Origin: Ruminococcus sp.
Lineage (GTDB): Bacteria; Bacillota; Clostridia; Oscillospirales; Acutalibacteraceae
DNA: 64,000 nucleotides
Assembly: GCA_017403985.1 (NCBI GenBank)
Contig: JAFRDE010000014.1
Location: 1-64,000, forward strand
Direction of reading: 5' to 3'
Numbering within the stretch: the first letter of the stretch is position 1; each line of letters opens with the position of its first letter. Below, piece by piece: positions 20,000 through 28,517 of this stretch. Made by a program: the position numbers and the translations under genes. The notes below the pieces were generated by a model, which saw nothing but the letters and a program-made list of their open reading frames with translations, had not been told where the DNA came from and did not search any database.

Positions 20000-20108
20000 G
20001 TAGGGGCGACCATCGGTCGTCCGCAGAATGACGGACGTTGCTATCAACAAAAACAACAGATAGGAGAAAAACGCCCCTACCGGACGGACGAGCATCGCTC
20101 GTCCCTAC
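20000..20108. repeat. Inverted pair of P palindromes (P3-P4)
   Basis: GTAGGGGCGACC..GTCCGC at the left and GGACGAGCATCGCTCGTCC with CTAC at the right. Same design and size as P1-P2. Between the two pairs (19838-19999) I see only a GCCGACA/TGTCGGC hairpin and no gene; the whole 19602-20124 gap is repeat DNA plus parS. Confidence 0.7.
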
Positions 20109-20124
20109 AAAAACCGGTCAGTAT

Positions 20125-20934
20125 TCATATAATCGCTTTCGGGATCTTCACGGTATATTCGATATAGTCGTCCGTCTCGCTGCGGCGGGAGATCGCGTTG
20201 ATCCCGGACAGGCGCATTGTGTCCACCGCCTTGTTAATGGTGTTGACAAAGATACGCACGTCCTTGACGGCGATCTTGTATTCCGGTTTCTTTTCCGGAA
20301 CGGGCTCGGTCTTTTTCGTCAGGACTTCGGTGACCAGCGTCTCCGCCTCCCCTACGCCCAGACCGTCAGCGATGATCCGGCTGAGGACTTCTCGGCGCAG
20401 GTTTTCATCGTTGATCCTGAGCAGTGTCCGCGCGTGACGCTCGGAGAGATGTGCCGTCAGGATCCATTCCTGTTCTTCAAAGCCTAATCGTAATAAACGC
20501 AGCTTGTTGGCGATAGTGCTCTGCTTTTTGCCGAGCTTGATTGCTGCCTGCTCCTGCGTCAGTCCGTACTTTCGGATCAGCCGGGCGATCCCCCGTGCCT
20601 CCTCGAACATATTCAGATCGGCGCGCTGGAGATTCTCGATCAGCGCTAAGAGCGCACTGTCCTTATCGCTGCATTTATGCACGACGCACGGCACCTTGCT
20701 CAGCCCTGCCATCACGGCGGCGCGAAGGCGCCTCTCCCCCGCTATCAGCTCAAATTCCGTATTGTTGATACGGCGCACGACCAGCGGCTGCAGGATCCCG
20801 TTCTCTACGATAGAGCGCGACAGGCTTTTCAGCTCGTCTTCGTCAAAGTTGCGGCGCGGCTGGGTACGGTTCGGGCGGATCTGAATGGTAGAAATATTCA
20901 GCACCTTATTATCTCTGCCTAATTGCAGATTCAC
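20125..20934 (-). CDS. noc: ParB-family nucleoid occlusion protein Noc
   Basis: A ParB paralogue that in Bacillus blocks Z-ring assembly over the nucleoid. The 269-residue protein has the ParB N-domain with AGERRLRAAVMAGL and ENLQRADLNMFEEARG, and an HTH (TQEQAAIKLGKKQSTIANKL). Position between rsmG and parA, in the order rsmG-noc-parA-parB, is the main reason to call it Noc rather than a second ParB. I chose GTG 20934 after GAGGTGA. The resulting N-terminus (MNLQLGRDNKVLNIS) does not show the amphipathic membrane helix of B. subtilis Noc. The frame is open a further 28 codons upstream but without a ribosome site. Confidence 0.85.
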   Translation of the reverse strand: MNLQLGRDNKVLNISTIQIRPNRTQPRRNFDEDELKSLSRSIVENGILQPLVVRRINNTEFELIAGERRLRAAVMAGLSKVPCVVHKCSDKDSALLALIENLQRADLNMFEEARGIARLIRKYGLTQEQAAIKLGKKQSTIANKLRLLRLGFEEQEWILTAHLSERHARTLLRINDENLRREVLSRIIADGLGVGEAETLVTEVLTKKTEPVPEKKPEYKIAVKDVRIFVNTINKAVDTMRLSGINAISRRSETDDYIEYTVKIPKAII

Positions 20935-21046
20935 CGTACTCACCTCACCCCTATGGCTTGTCCTTACAGCTAATATCATAACAGAGTCAGTGCAAATTCC
21001 ATGTCGATATTTGAGCAATTATTATCGATTCTTTTGTCGAGAAACA

Positions 21047-21083
21047 AAGAAAGATGTCACCCGAACAAAGGATGACATCTTTT
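21047..21083 (-). terminator. Terminator after rsmG
   Basis: AAAAGATGTCA and TGACATCTTTCTTTG on the minus strand, directly after the rsmG stop; nearly symmetrical. Confidence 0.8.
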
Positions 21084-21797
21084 CTATAAAGGATTGGTTT
21101 TGATCTGTTTGCTCTTTCTCGGAAACTTCTCGGGCGTCGGTGCAATCTTTTCGATCTCAATGATACTGCGTTCGCCGGCTGTGCCTAAAACAAATTCATG
21201 ATCGGCGATTAGTCTGCCTCCGAGCGTTTCGATCGCTATCTGTGCCGCAGTCAATTCCTCCGCGGCTTCCTTGCCCTTCATCGCGATCGTTCTGCCGCCG
21301 ACCCTGACATACGGCATATCGTATTCACACAGAGTATTCAGCGAAGCGACTGCGCGAGATACCGCTATATCGAAGTTGTCGCGAAGCTCGGTGCGCGAGC
21401 CGTCCTCCGCGCGGCTGTGGATCAGTTCTATGTCGTCAAATCCCAGCTCGTCGCAGACCGCACCCAAAAAGACCAGCCGCTTTTGTAAGCTGTCCAATAA
21501 GGTCAGGCGGATATCCGGTCGCGCGATTTTCAGCACCAGTCCGGGAAAGCCCGCGCCGGTACCGACGTCGATGACGCTTGCGCCTTCTTCGATCTTGATA
21601 TAACGCAGCAGCATCAAGCTGTCCGCAAAATGTTTCAGCGCAACGTCCTCGGGCGCGGTCAGCGCCGTCAGATTCATCTTTTGATTCCACTCGATCAGCA
21701 GGTCATTGTACTGACATAACCTGTCAATTGCTTTTTCATCGACCGTGATATCGAAATCAGAAAGCGTCGATAACAAAACCTTGCGAAAATCACTCAT
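21084..21797 (-). CDS. rsmG: 16S rRNA (guanine-527 N7) methyltransferase
   Basis: Methylates G527 of 16S rRNA using S-adenosylmethionine. The 237 residues show the SAM-binding motif VIDVGTGAGFPGLVLKIARP (about residues 72-91), the substrate region NLTALTAPEDVALKHFADSL before it, and AVASLNTLCEYDMPYV. It overlaps mnmG by 8 bases, the classic gidA-gidB arrangement at origins, and is followed by a terminator. Confidence 0.96.
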   Translation of the reverse strand: MSDFRKVLLSTLSDFDITVDEKAIDRLCQYNDLLIEWNQKMNLTALTAPEDVALKHFADSLMLLRYIKIEEGASVIDVGTGAGFPGLVLKIARPDIRLTLLDSLQKRLVFLGAVCDELGFDDIELIHSRAEDGSRTELRDNFDIAVSRAVASLNTLCEYDMPYVRVGGRTIAMKGKEAAEELTAAQIAIETLGGRLIADHEFVLGTAGERSIIEIEKIAPTPEKFPRKSKQIKTNPL

Positions 21798-23679
21798 CCT
21801 TTGTCCCGCCTTTCTGTTTGACCAGATAGATCATCAGCACGTTGACGTCGGCGGGCGACACGCCGCTGATACGGCTCGCCTGACCGATATTCAGGGGTCG
21901 GATATTGCTGAGCTTTTCCTGCGCCTCTAAGCGCAATCCGGTGATACTCCGGTAATCGATATCCTCGGGAAGGCATTTATTTTCGAGCTTACGCATATTC
22001 TCTACCGCGGCAAGTTGTTTTTTGATATAGCCCTCGTACTTGATTGCAATCTCGACCTGTTCAAAGATCGCGGGATCGAGATCGGGACGCGTCGTATCGA
22101 TCGGTTTCAGTACTTCATAGTTAAGCTCGGGTCGCTTCAACAGTTCAATCAGACGAATACCCGTTTTTACGTCAGATGTTTCACGTGAAACAAGTATCTC
22201 AGACAATAGGGGAGAAGGGGAGACGACTGTCGCCGCGACGCGTTTCTTTTCCTCTTTGATCAGCTCCTGCTTTTTCAGATATCGCTGCCAGCGCTCTTCG
22301 CTGATCAGCCCTAAGTCATAGCCGATAGGGGTGAGGCGCTCGTCGGCGTTATCCTGCCGCAGGATCAAACGGTACTCGCTGCGACTGGTCATCATGCGAT
22401 AAGGCTCGTTCGCGCCCTTGGTGACCAGATCGTCGATCAGGGTGCCGATATAAGATGAGGCACGGTCGAGAATCAGGGGATCCTTGCCTTGGATCTTTAA
22501 AGCGGCGTTCACGCCCGCGACAAACCCCTGCGCCGCGGCTTCCTCATATCCCGAGGAGCCGTTGAACTGTCCCGCGCCGTACAATCCGGGAAATTTTTTG
22601 AATTCCAGAGTCGCCAGCATATCGGTCGGATCGATACAGTCGTATTCGATCGCGTAGGCGGGACGCATGATCATCGCGTTCTCCAGTCCCGGAATCGTAT
22701 GATAAAAGGCAATCTGAACTTCTTCGGGCAGGGAAGAGCTCATACCCTGCAGATACATTTCCTCCGTATCCTCGCCGCAGGGTTCAATAAAGAGCTGATG
22801 ACGCTTTTTGTCCGCAAAGCGCACGATCTTATCCTCGAGGCTCGGACAGTAGCGCGGACCGACGCCTTCGATCTTGCCGCCGTACAGCGGAGATCGGTGG
22901 ATATTATCGAGAATGATCTTTTTGGTATTCTCATTCGTCCAACTGACATGACACAAGACTTTGTTCTCTGGAGGCGTCAGGGTGTCATAGGAAAAGGGGA
23001 CGGTTGGTTCATCGCCGCGCTGCTCCTCCAAATCGGTGAAATCAATGGAAGAACGCTTCACGCGGGCGGGAGTACCGGTCTTGAAGCGTCTGGTTTTCAC
23101 GCCGAGCTTCCTCAGGCTCTCGCCCAGGAACGCGGCAGGGAAGGTGCCGTCGGGTCCGCTTTCGTAGCTGACTTCGCCGACATAAATGCGTCCTCCGAGA
23201 TAGGTACCGGTCGCGATGACGACCGCTTTCGCTTTGAATACGCCGAGCATACGGGTGGTCAAAAGCCAATTGCCGTTATCATCCTGTTCGATATCGGTGA
23301 TCTCCGCCTGACGCAGATCGAGATTCTCCTGTAATTCCAGCTTATGCTTCATCACCGCGGAATACCTGCGGCGATCGATCTGCGCGCGCAGGGAATGGAC
23401 GGCGGGTCCTTTGCCGCGGTTGAGCATGCGGCTCTGGAGCGTACATTCGTCCGCCGTTTTACCCATCTCGCCGCCGAGCGCGTCGATCTCGCGTACCAGG
23501 TGTCCCTTCGCCGTACCGCCGATCGACGGGTTGCAGGGGCAGTTGCCGACCGCGTCCATATTGATCGTGAATACCGCTGTTTGACAGCCGAGACGCGCAG
23601 CGGCTAAAGCCGCTTCGATCCCCGCGTGTCCCGCGCCGATCACGGCAACGTCATATTCACCCGCAAAATAGGTTGACAT
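21790..23679 (-). CDS. mnmG: tRNA uridine-34 5-carboxymethylaminomethyl modification enzyme MnmG
   Basis: FAD-dependent partner of MnmE; together they install cmnm5U at the wobble position of several tRNAs. The 629-residue length is usual. The FAD-binding start is YDVAVIGAGHAGIEAALAAARLG, and CNPSIGGTAKGHLVREIDALGG and the HSLRAQIDRRRY segment are family hallmarks; CHVSWTNENTKKII carries the conserved Cys. The C-terminus has the helical MnmE/tRNA-binding domain (IGQASRISGVSPADVNVLMIYL). GGAGGAAATT precedes the ATG. parS site 2 lies inside the coding region. Confidence 0.97.
   Translation of the reverse strand: MSTYFAGEYDVAVIGAGHAGIEAALAAARLGCQTAVFTINMDAVGNCPCNPSIGGTAKGHLVREIDALGGEMGKTADECTLQSRMLNRGKGPAVHSLRAQIDRRRYSAVMKHKLELQENLDLRQAEITDIEQDDNGNWLLTTRMLGVFKAKAVVIATGTYLGGRIYVGEVSYESGPDGTFPAAFLGESLRKLGVKTRRFKTGTPARVKRSSIDFTDLEEQRGDEPTVPFSYDTLTPPENKVLCHVSWTNENTKKIILDNIHRSPLYGGKIEGVGPRYCPSLEDKIVRFADKKRHQLFIEPCGEDTEEMYLQGMSSSLPEEVQIAFYHTIPGLENAMIMRPAYAIEYDCIDPTDMLATLEFKKFPGLYGAGQFNGSSGYEEAAAQGFVAGVNAALKIQGKDPLILDRASSYIGTLIDDLVTKGANEPYRMMTSRSEYRLILRQDNADERLTPIGYDLGLISEERWQRYLKKQELIKEEKKRVAATVVSPSPLLSEILVSRETSDVKTGIRLIELLKRPELNYEVLKPIDTTRPDLDPAIFEQVEIAIKYEGYIKKQLAAVENMRKLENKCLPEDIDYRSITGLRLEAQEKLSNIRPLNIGQASRISGVSPADVNVLMIYLVKQKGGTKDE
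22177..22192. promoter_or_regulatory. parS: parS site 2 (inside mnmG)
   Basis: TGTTTCACGTGAAACA, a perfect palindrome embedded in mnmG; the coding strand reads it as part of the LVSRETSD segment. Confidence 0.95.
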
Positions 23680-23756
23680 AATTTCCTCCGGAAATAAAGA
23701 ATAATTGTAGACGGGCTTTGCTCATACCCAATGAATTAGAGATAACAGAAACGTAC

Positions 23757-23805
23757 TGTCTCTGTTTGTGGGATTGCCACGGTCGTAAACTCCCTCGCAA
23801 TGACA
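23757..23805. repeat. Interspersed palindromic repeat R6
   Basis: TTTGTGGGATTGCCACGG and CTCGCAATGACA; inverted orientation relative to R1. It lies left of parS site 3. Confidence 0.7.
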
Positions 23806-23815
23806 GCGAGATAAA

Positions 23816-23831
23816 TGTTTCACGTGAAACA
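23816..23831. promoter_or_regulatory. parS: parS site 3
   Basis: TGTTTCACGTGAAACA, perfect, in the mnmG-mnmE gap, bracketed by R6 and R7. Confidence 0.95.
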
Positions 23832-23843
23832 TTTTTATCAGTT

Positions 23844-23876
23844 GAGATTGCCACGGGTTAAACCCTCGTAATGACA
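23844..23876. repeat. Interspersed palindromic repeat R7 (short)
   Basis: GAGATTGCCACGGG and CCCTCGTAATGACA; a short R copy right of parS site 3. Confidence 0.6.
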
Positions 23877-23884
23877 AATAAAAA

Positions 23885-25255
23885 CTACTTGCCGACGCAG
23901 AATTGATGGAAGACTTTATCGATCACCTCGTCCGTGACGCGCTCGCCGGTCAGCTCACAGATATATCCGACCGCTTCTTCGATCAATACCGTTACCGCGT
24001 CGAGCGTTAAACCAATATGTAGTGCTTCTATCGCTTCGCTGACACAATTTACAGCTTTCATCGTCAAAGTGCGCTGGCGTTCATTATACAATAAGGCGTT
24101 AGCGCTGTTGATATCCCCGACGGAGCAGACGCGCTTGATCGCCTGAACCAGCTCATCCGCGGAAGTAGCATACTTAGCCGACATTTTCACAACTTCATCG
24201 AAGTGTTCTTTGATCAGCGCTTCATCGGCCTGCTGAGTCAGGTCGCTTTTATTCAGGATCGCGACAGAAGAAACTTCATTTGCCAGCCTGATGATATCAA
24301 GATCGTCGTCAGTCAACGGGGAAGAGGCGTCAAAAACACATAGCAGGAGCGCCGCGCTGTTGACGCGCGATCTCGCTTTATCGACGCCGATGCTTTCGAT
24401 CTCGTCGCCCGTTTCATGGATTCCGGCGGTGTCGCTGAGATTCAGAACGATGTCGCCGAGGCTGACGCTCTCTTCTACAATATCTCTGGTCGTGCCCGCC
24501 ACAGACGTGACGATACTTTTATCAAAGCCCGCGAGCAGATTCATCAAGGTGCTTTTGCCGACGTTCGGCTTGCCCGCGATAACCGTATCGATACCGTCCT
24601 TTAAGATGCGTCCGTTATCATAGTTTTGAAGGATATCTTTCAGCTGCGCTTCGACGCTTTTCAGCGAATCACTCAGCGCGTCGTTTTCAACGACAGGGAT
24701 ATCCTCTTCGGGATAATCCGCCCAAGCGTTCAGATGCGCCGCTAAATTCAGCAACTCATCCTTTAAACTGTTGATCCTTCGCGAGAGTGCGCCTTCTTTT
24801 ACATTCAGAGCGGCTCTGGCGCTTTCTTTGGAGCGGGAGGATATGATGTCCATGACGGATTCCGCTTCGATCAGGTCGAGCTTTCCGTTCAGAAAAGCGC
24901 GCTTGGTGAACTCGCCCGCCTGAGCCGCAACGACGCCTGCGTCATAGACGGCGCGCAGCACGCGCGCGGTGATGTATACGCCGCCGTGACAGGATAATTC
25001 GACGACGTCCTCGCCGGTATAGCTGTGAGGCGCGCGGAAAACGGTCGCGATACATTCATCGATCGCTTCTCCGTTTTCATGCGCCGTGCCGAGGGCGCAG
25101 GTGTAGCCTTTCATTTCGGACAGCTTTTTTCCTGATTTTGTTCGGAATACTTTTTCCGCGATCTGTATCGCTTCGCCGCCCGAGATGCGGATGACGGAGA
25201 TACCCGCGCTCGCCTGCGCGGTAGAAATAGCAGCGATAGTTGTATCGATATTCAT
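23885..25255 (-). CDS. mnmE: tRNA modification GTPase MnmE
   Basis: GTPase partner of MnmG in wobble-uridine modification. The 456 residues begin with the formyl-THF-binding domain (DTIAAISTAQASAGISVIRI), followed by a helical domain interrupted by the G domain with G1 GKPNVGKST, the GTTRDIVEE switch and NKSD. It ends in the family's C-terminal FCVGK with the conserved Cys. AAGGA lies 9 bases before the ATG. A terminator separates it from jag upstream, so it probably has its own promoter. Confidence 0.97.
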   Translation of the reverse strand: MNIDTTIAAISTAQASAGISVIRISGGEAIQIAEKVFRTKSGKKLSEMKGYTCALGTAHENGEAIDECIATVFRAPHSYTGEDVVELSCHGGVYITARVLRAVYDAGVVAAQAGEFTKRAFLNGKLDLIEAESVMDIISSRSKESARAALNVKEGALSRRINSLKDELLNLAAHLNAWADYPEEDIPVVENDALSDSLKSVEAQLKDILQNYDNGRILKDGIDTVIAGKPNVGKSTLMNLLAGFDKSIVTSVAGTTRDIVEESVSLGDIVLNLSDTAGIHETGDEIESIGVDKARSRVNSAALLLCVFDASSPLTDDDLDIIRLANEVSSVAILNKSDLTQQADEALIKEHFDEVVKMSAKYATSADELVQAIKRVCSVGDINSANALLYNERQRTLTMKAVNCVSEAIEALHIGLTLDAVTVLIEEAVGYICELTGERVTDEVIDKVFHQFCVGK

Positions 25256-25272
25256 GGTTTCAAGTCCTTATC

Positions 25273-25300
25273 AGTGACCGGTGGCAAGCTACCGGTTTTT
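25273..25300. repeat. Heptanucleotide array H5
   Basis: AGTGACC, GGTGGCA, AGCTACC, GGTTTTT: degenerate period-7 units, just upstream of mnmE. Confidence 0.65.
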
Positions 25301-25327
25301 AAGAGAATCATAACCCAATCAGGTTAT

Positions 25328-25356
25328 AAAAAGGCGGGCGGAATAATCCGCCCGCA
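25328..25356 (-). terminator. Terminator after jag
   Basis: On the minus strand GCGGGCGGA, TTATT loop, TCCGCCCGC, then CTTTTT. Confidence 0.85.
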
Positions 25357-25362
25357 TCATAA

Positions 25363-26151
25363 TTACTTATCGATTCTGCCGTAAAGACCGTGTTCGCCGC
25401 CTTCGTTCAGGGGCTTGCGGTCGGGATTGGGAGCGGGAGCGGACGTCTTGGGCTTGGAGCCTCTTCTGCTGTAGTTACTGCGTCTTCCGCCTCTGCCGCC
25501 TCTGTTATAATCCTTGCTCTTGCCGTCGGGACCGATTACGACATGGCGGTTCATGTTTTCGCCTTCGCTCCATGAGGTAGCGCCGTTGACCTTCTGCACC
25601 GCAGTATGGATGATGCGGCGCTCATAGGGATTCATCGGCTCCAAAGAGCTCTTTCTGCCGGTCTTAGCGGCTTTGATCGCCAGTCTTCTGCCGAGAGATT
25701 CCAGCGTCTTTTCACGCTTCTCGCGATAGTCGCCGGTGTTGATGACGACTCTCTTATAGGAGCTGTCGACGCGATTTGCCGCGAGGCAGGCAAGATACTG
25801 CAGCGCGTCGAGGGTCTCGCCGCGTCTGCCGATGATGAAGCCGACGTCTTCGCCTTCGATATCGATGGTGATGATGTTGTCTTCATCCTTAGTGGTTACG
25901 GTGATATCATTCAGATCCATGCTCTTGATGATCTTCTTGATGAATTCCTCCGCAGTCTGCGCGGCGTTCTGCTTAAGAGTTACTTTAACCTTGGCAGGTC
26001 TGCCGCCGAAAAGACCGAGGACCTTTTTGCTTTGCATTTCGATGATCTCGAATTCGATACGATCATCAAATGTTTCTACGCCGAGTTCTTTACAGGCTGC
26101 TTCCTTCGCTAATTCAACGGTAGCGCCGACGGCGATTGCTTCCTTTAACAA
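25363..26151 (-). CDS. jag: RNA-binding protein Jag (KhpB/EloR)
   Basis: RNA-binding regulator linked to cell elongation and to YidC. The 262 residues hold a Jag-N domain (about 1-52, EAIAVGATVELAKEAACKEL), a KH domain with the GRRG loop (FIIGRRGETLDALQYL) and an R3H domain (NPYERRIIHTAVQKV, WSEGENMNRHVV). The C-terminal tail of about 45 residues is unusually Arg/Gly-rich (RGGRGGRRSNYSRRGS), an RGG-like RNA-binding tail. The start codon is TTG at 26151-26149 after AAGAAGGTG. Its place directly after yidC is the usual one. Confidence 0.94.
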   Translation of the reverse strand: MLKEAIAVGATVELAKEAACKELGVETFDDRIEFEIIEMQSKKVLGLFGGRPAKVKVTLKQNAAQTAEEFIKKIIKSMDLNDITVTTKDEDNIITIDIEGEDVGFIIGRRGETLDALQYLACLAANRVDSSYKRVVINTGDYREKREKTLESLGRRLAIKAAKTGRKSSLEPMNPYERRIIHTAVQKVNGATSWSEGENMNRHVVIGPDGKSKDYNRGGRGGRRSNYSRRGSKPKTSAPAPNPDRKPLNEGGEHGLYGRIDK

Positions 26152-26171
26152 GTTGACACCTTCTTTGTCTT

Positions 26172-26206
26172 AGTGACCAGTGACCAGTGGCAAGTGACCA
26201 GTGATC
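26172..26206. repeat. Heptanucleotide array H6
   Basis: Five units: AGTGACC, AGTGACC, AGTGGCA, AGTGACC, AGTGATC, between jag and yidC. Confidence 0.85.
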
Positions 26207-26225
26207 AAAGGATATTTAATAAACG

Positions 26226-27206
26226 TTATTTTTTCTTTTTTGCGTTGTTTTTCGAACTGCTTGGCTGTGGTGATGATACCGGTTGATAGTCATACGGTAC
26301 CTTCGCTTCCTTTAGCTCCAGAAGCGCGACATGTTCCGCTTCAGCCCGGGCGGTCATATGTGCCGCCGAATAGAATTTGTTGATCAGTAATGTCTGGACG
26401 AATCCGAAGATCGTGGACCAGATCCAGTAGAAGCCGACAGCGCCGGGTACGATATAGGAGATATATACCGTGATCAGCGGTAAGAGGAGCATCATATACT
26501 TCATGCATCCCTGCTGACTCTGCATGGGGTTGCCCTGCATTCTCATCGTCAGAAGCTGTGAACCTAAAGAAGTCACAAGACAGAGGATCGGGATGATGAT
26601 GATAGCGGAGGTAAAACCGGTCTCTTTCGGGATAGAGAGAAGATCAAGACCTAAGAAGTTGAAACCGCCGGCAAGATTGTGGATCGCGTGGATCTCCTTC
26701 GCCGGTAAGCCCTGGTTGATCAGGATATTGACGTTGTCGGGATTGGTGAAGAGATGCAGCGCGTTCATTTCGGAATAGATGCTGTTCTGTGTCACATAGA
26801 CGCCGGGGATCATGTTGATCTGGTTGATCGCCTCAGCGGACAGATGGATCACGTTGGACAGAGGTCTTACGACCGCGTAGTAGATACCCAGCATGATGAA
26901 CATCGGGAAAATAGAGGTAGCGCATCCCGACATAGGGGAGACGCCTTCTCTGTCGTAGAGCTTCTGGATCTCTTCATTTTGTTTTGCCTTATTGTTGGCA
27001 TACTTTTCTCTGATTTCCTTCTGCTTCGCCTGTAAAGAAGCGTTGGCAGCCATTGATCTTTGCTGCTTGATAGAGGAAGGAAACAGGATCGCCCTGAAGA
27101 TCAGGGTGAAGACGATGATAGCGACGCCGAAATTCTGGAACACCCAGAAGATCGCCCATAACACGTAGCCGAAAATGCTACCGATAAAATTGAAAACTGT
27201 AAACAT
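26226..27206 (-). CDS. yidC: Membrane protein insertase YidC (SpoIIIJ/OxaA type)
   Basis: Inserts and folds membrane proteins, alone or with SecYEG. The 326-residue protein has the Gram-positive five-segment layout without the large periplasmic domain. The functionally key Arg sits in LIFRAILFPSSIKQQ in the first conserved membrane segment, followed by a charged cytoplasmic hairpin (QAKQKEIREKYANNKAKQNE). The C-terminus is Lys-rich (NNAKKKK). No signal-peptidase II lipobox is obvious at the N-terminus, unlike many Gram-positive YidC proteins. AGAAAGG precedes the ATG. Confidence 0.95.
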   Translation of the reverse strand: MFTVFNFIGSIFGYVLWAIFWVFQNFGVAIIVFTLIFRAILFPSSIKQQRSMAANASLQAKQKEIREKYANNKAKQNEEIQKLYDREGVSPMSGCATSIFPMFIMLGIYYAVVRPLSNVIHLSAEAINQINMIPGVYVTQNSIYSEMNALHLFTNPDNVNILINQGLPAKEIHAIHNLAGGFNFLGLDLLSIPKETGFTSAIIIIPILCLVTSLGSQLLTMRMQGNPMQSQQGCMKYMMLLLPLITVYISYIVPGAVGFYWIWSTIFGFVQTLLINKFYSAAHMTARAEAEHVALLELKEAKVPYDYQPVSSPQPSSSKNNAKKKK

Positions 27207-27237
27207 ACGTAAAAGCCTTTCTTAGCTTATAAGATTC

Positions 27238-27468
27238 TCATTGAAGTTTATGCTTTTTTTCGGGAACGGGGTCGTAACCGCCCCTTGACCACGGGTTACA
27301 CCTGAGAATCCTCCATAATCCCATCGCCGAGCCTTTCAGCGCGCCGAAGCGCTCGATCGCTTCATAGGTGTACTGCGAACAGGTGGGATAATACTTACAC
27401 TTCGGTTTGGTGTGTGGTGATATAGCAGTCTGATAAAACCGGATGAGTTTCAAAAACAGTTTTTTCAT
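27238..27468 (-). CDS. yidD: Membrane insertion efficiency factor YidD
   Basis: A 76-residue protein of the YidD/haemolysin family, thought to help YidC-dependent insertion. The conserved core [20 protein letters not shown] and [13 protein letters not shown] with its Cys residues is complete. The N-terminal helix is amphipathic. No clear ribosome site is visible before the ATG. It lies between rnpA and yidC as usual. Confidence 0.93.
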   Translation of the reverse strand: MKKLFLKLIRFYQTAISPHTKPKCKYYPTCSQYTYEAIERFGALKGSAMGLWRILRCNPWSRGGYDPVPEKKHKLQ

Positions 27469-27534
27469 GTTATTAAAATAATCTGAGAGTTCCGCGAAAA
27501 TATGAAATAGCTTTCGCTCTCACAATAACCGTTC

Positions 27535-27867
27535 TTATTCGATAATACCTATCTTCTTTAAATGTTCTCTCATATATTTTTCCACTTCATAGCTCTTGCA
27601 GTACGCCGTACGGGTACGTGCTACGAAAATCAGATCGAAAGGTGCGTTCTGATCAGCGTTCAGATGAGAGAAAGCCGCCCTGATCACTCTGCGGCTGCGA
27701 TTGCGGCAGACTGCTTTGCCGACCTTTTTTGAGGTGGTGATACCTATCCTAAGGTTATGATTTTTTGTTTTGATCGCATAGGTAACAAGAGCGGGGGAAA
27801 CAAAGGATTTTCCCTTACGGTAAAGACGCTGGAAATCTCTGTTGCTCTTGATCGTAGTAATCTTCAT
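27535..27867 (-). CDS. rnpA: Ribonuclease P protein component
   Basis: The protein subunit of RNase P, which matures tRNA 5' ends with the RnpB RNA. The 110 residues show the LRIGITTSKKVGKAVCRNRS RNA-binding segment and the IFVARTRTA strand. The start ATG has GGTGG close upstream. It follows rpmH after a partial terminator, the standard arrangement that keeps rnpA expression below rpmH. Confidence 0.95.
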   Translation of the reverse strand: MKITTIKSNRDFQRLYRKGKSFVSPALVTYAIKTKNHNLRIGITTSKKVGKAVCRNRSRRVIRAAFSHLNADQNAPFDLIFVARTRTAYCKSYEVEKYMREHLKKIGIIE

Positions 27868-27952
27868 TTAACCACCGATGATGTCGAAAAACATCGTTTT
27901 TTGTCCCAAACGGGACCGTAAATCACAGAAATGATAATATCCTATAAATGAA

Positions 27953-27980
27953 AAGAAAGACCACTGCCTCTCAGTGGCCT
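27953..27980 (-). terminator. Hairpin terminator between rpmH and rnpA
   Basis: GGCCACTG, AGAGG loop, CAGTGGTC, then TTTCTTTT on the minus strand, 14 bases after the rpmH stop; likely partial read-through to rnpA. Confidence 0.8.
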
Positions 27981-27993
27981 TTACATCGTCAGA

Positions 27994-28128
27994 TCAATAG
28001 GATAACTGCTTTCTGCCCTTCGCTCTTCTTCTGGCAAGAACTTTGCGGCCGTTACTGGTAGACATTCTCTTTCTGAAGCCGTGCTCTTTTTTACGATGGA
28101 TCTTCTTAGGCTGATATGTTCTGAGCAT
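27994..28128 (-). CDS. rpmH: 50S ribosomal protein L34
   Basis: A 44-residue basic ribosomal protein. The reading [20 protein letters not shown] and then [20 protein letters not shown] matches the L34 family from end to end. AAAGGAGGAG lies 6-7 bases before the ATG. It marks the left side of the origin, divergent from dnaA, with a consensus promoter upstream. Confidence 0.98.
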   Translation of the reverse strand: MLRTYQPKKIHRKKEHGFRKRMSTSNGRKVLARRRAKGRKQLSY

Positions 28129-28168
28129 TGTTACTCCTCCTTTCGGGTGCATAACCTTACAAGATAGC

Positions 28169-28197
28169 ATTATAACTTAGTTTTTCTTATTAGTCAA
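28169..28197 (-). promoter_or_regulatory. Promoter of rpmH
   Basis: On the minus strand TTGACT (28197-28192), 17-base spacer, TATAAT (28174-28169). The leader contains TTATGCACC (28154-28146), 8 of 9 bases of a DnaA box. Confidence 0.85.
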
Positions 28198-28381
28198 TAT
28201 CCAATTTACCTTATTTACTATGTTTTTTGAACCCTTTTTTAGAGAAAAAATTGCAGACCACAATATATAGTATATGAGAAAAATACAGACACAATCGATA
28301 AAAAAAGCATACTGTCATAATGCACATTTTTATAGATATATATAATACTTATATATATGTAATTTTTTTCAACAATATCGG

Positions 28382-28410
28382 TTGCTTTTATGTGGAAAAT
28401 TTGATATAAT
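28382..28410 (+). promoter_or_regulatory. Promoter of dnaA with a DnaA-box-like site in the spacer
   Basis: TTGCTT (28382-28387), 17-base spacer, TATAAT (28405-28410). TGTGGAAAA in the spacer is a one-mismatch DnaA box in reverse, which would fit autorepression. Confidence 0.75.
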
Positions 28411-28517
28411 ATTTGTGATTATGGGTCGGTGTAAATCCGATCGGTTTTCTGTTATTTCAACGATTAAAATATACCCTTGAAACAAGGGTTGTCATATGAT
28501 GATCAGAGGGGAAAAAT

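Larger units (their letters stand above)
28129..28517. other. oriC: Replication origin region, part 1 (rpmH-dnaA divergent interval)
   Basis: A 389-base gap between divergent rpmH and dnaA, very AT-rich from 28180 to 28410. I find no exact TTATCCACA. Near matches are TTATGCACC (minus, 28154-28146), TAATGCACA (28318-28326) and TTTTCCACA (minus, 28399-28391, inside the dnaA promoter spacer). Gene strand switches here from mainly minus on the left to plus on the right, as expected at a bidirectional origin. Confidence 0.8.

Noticed and set aside
19808-20095. Small minus-strand frames in the noc-parA gap
   Set aside because: They run through the P repeats, lack ribosome sites and have no family likeness.
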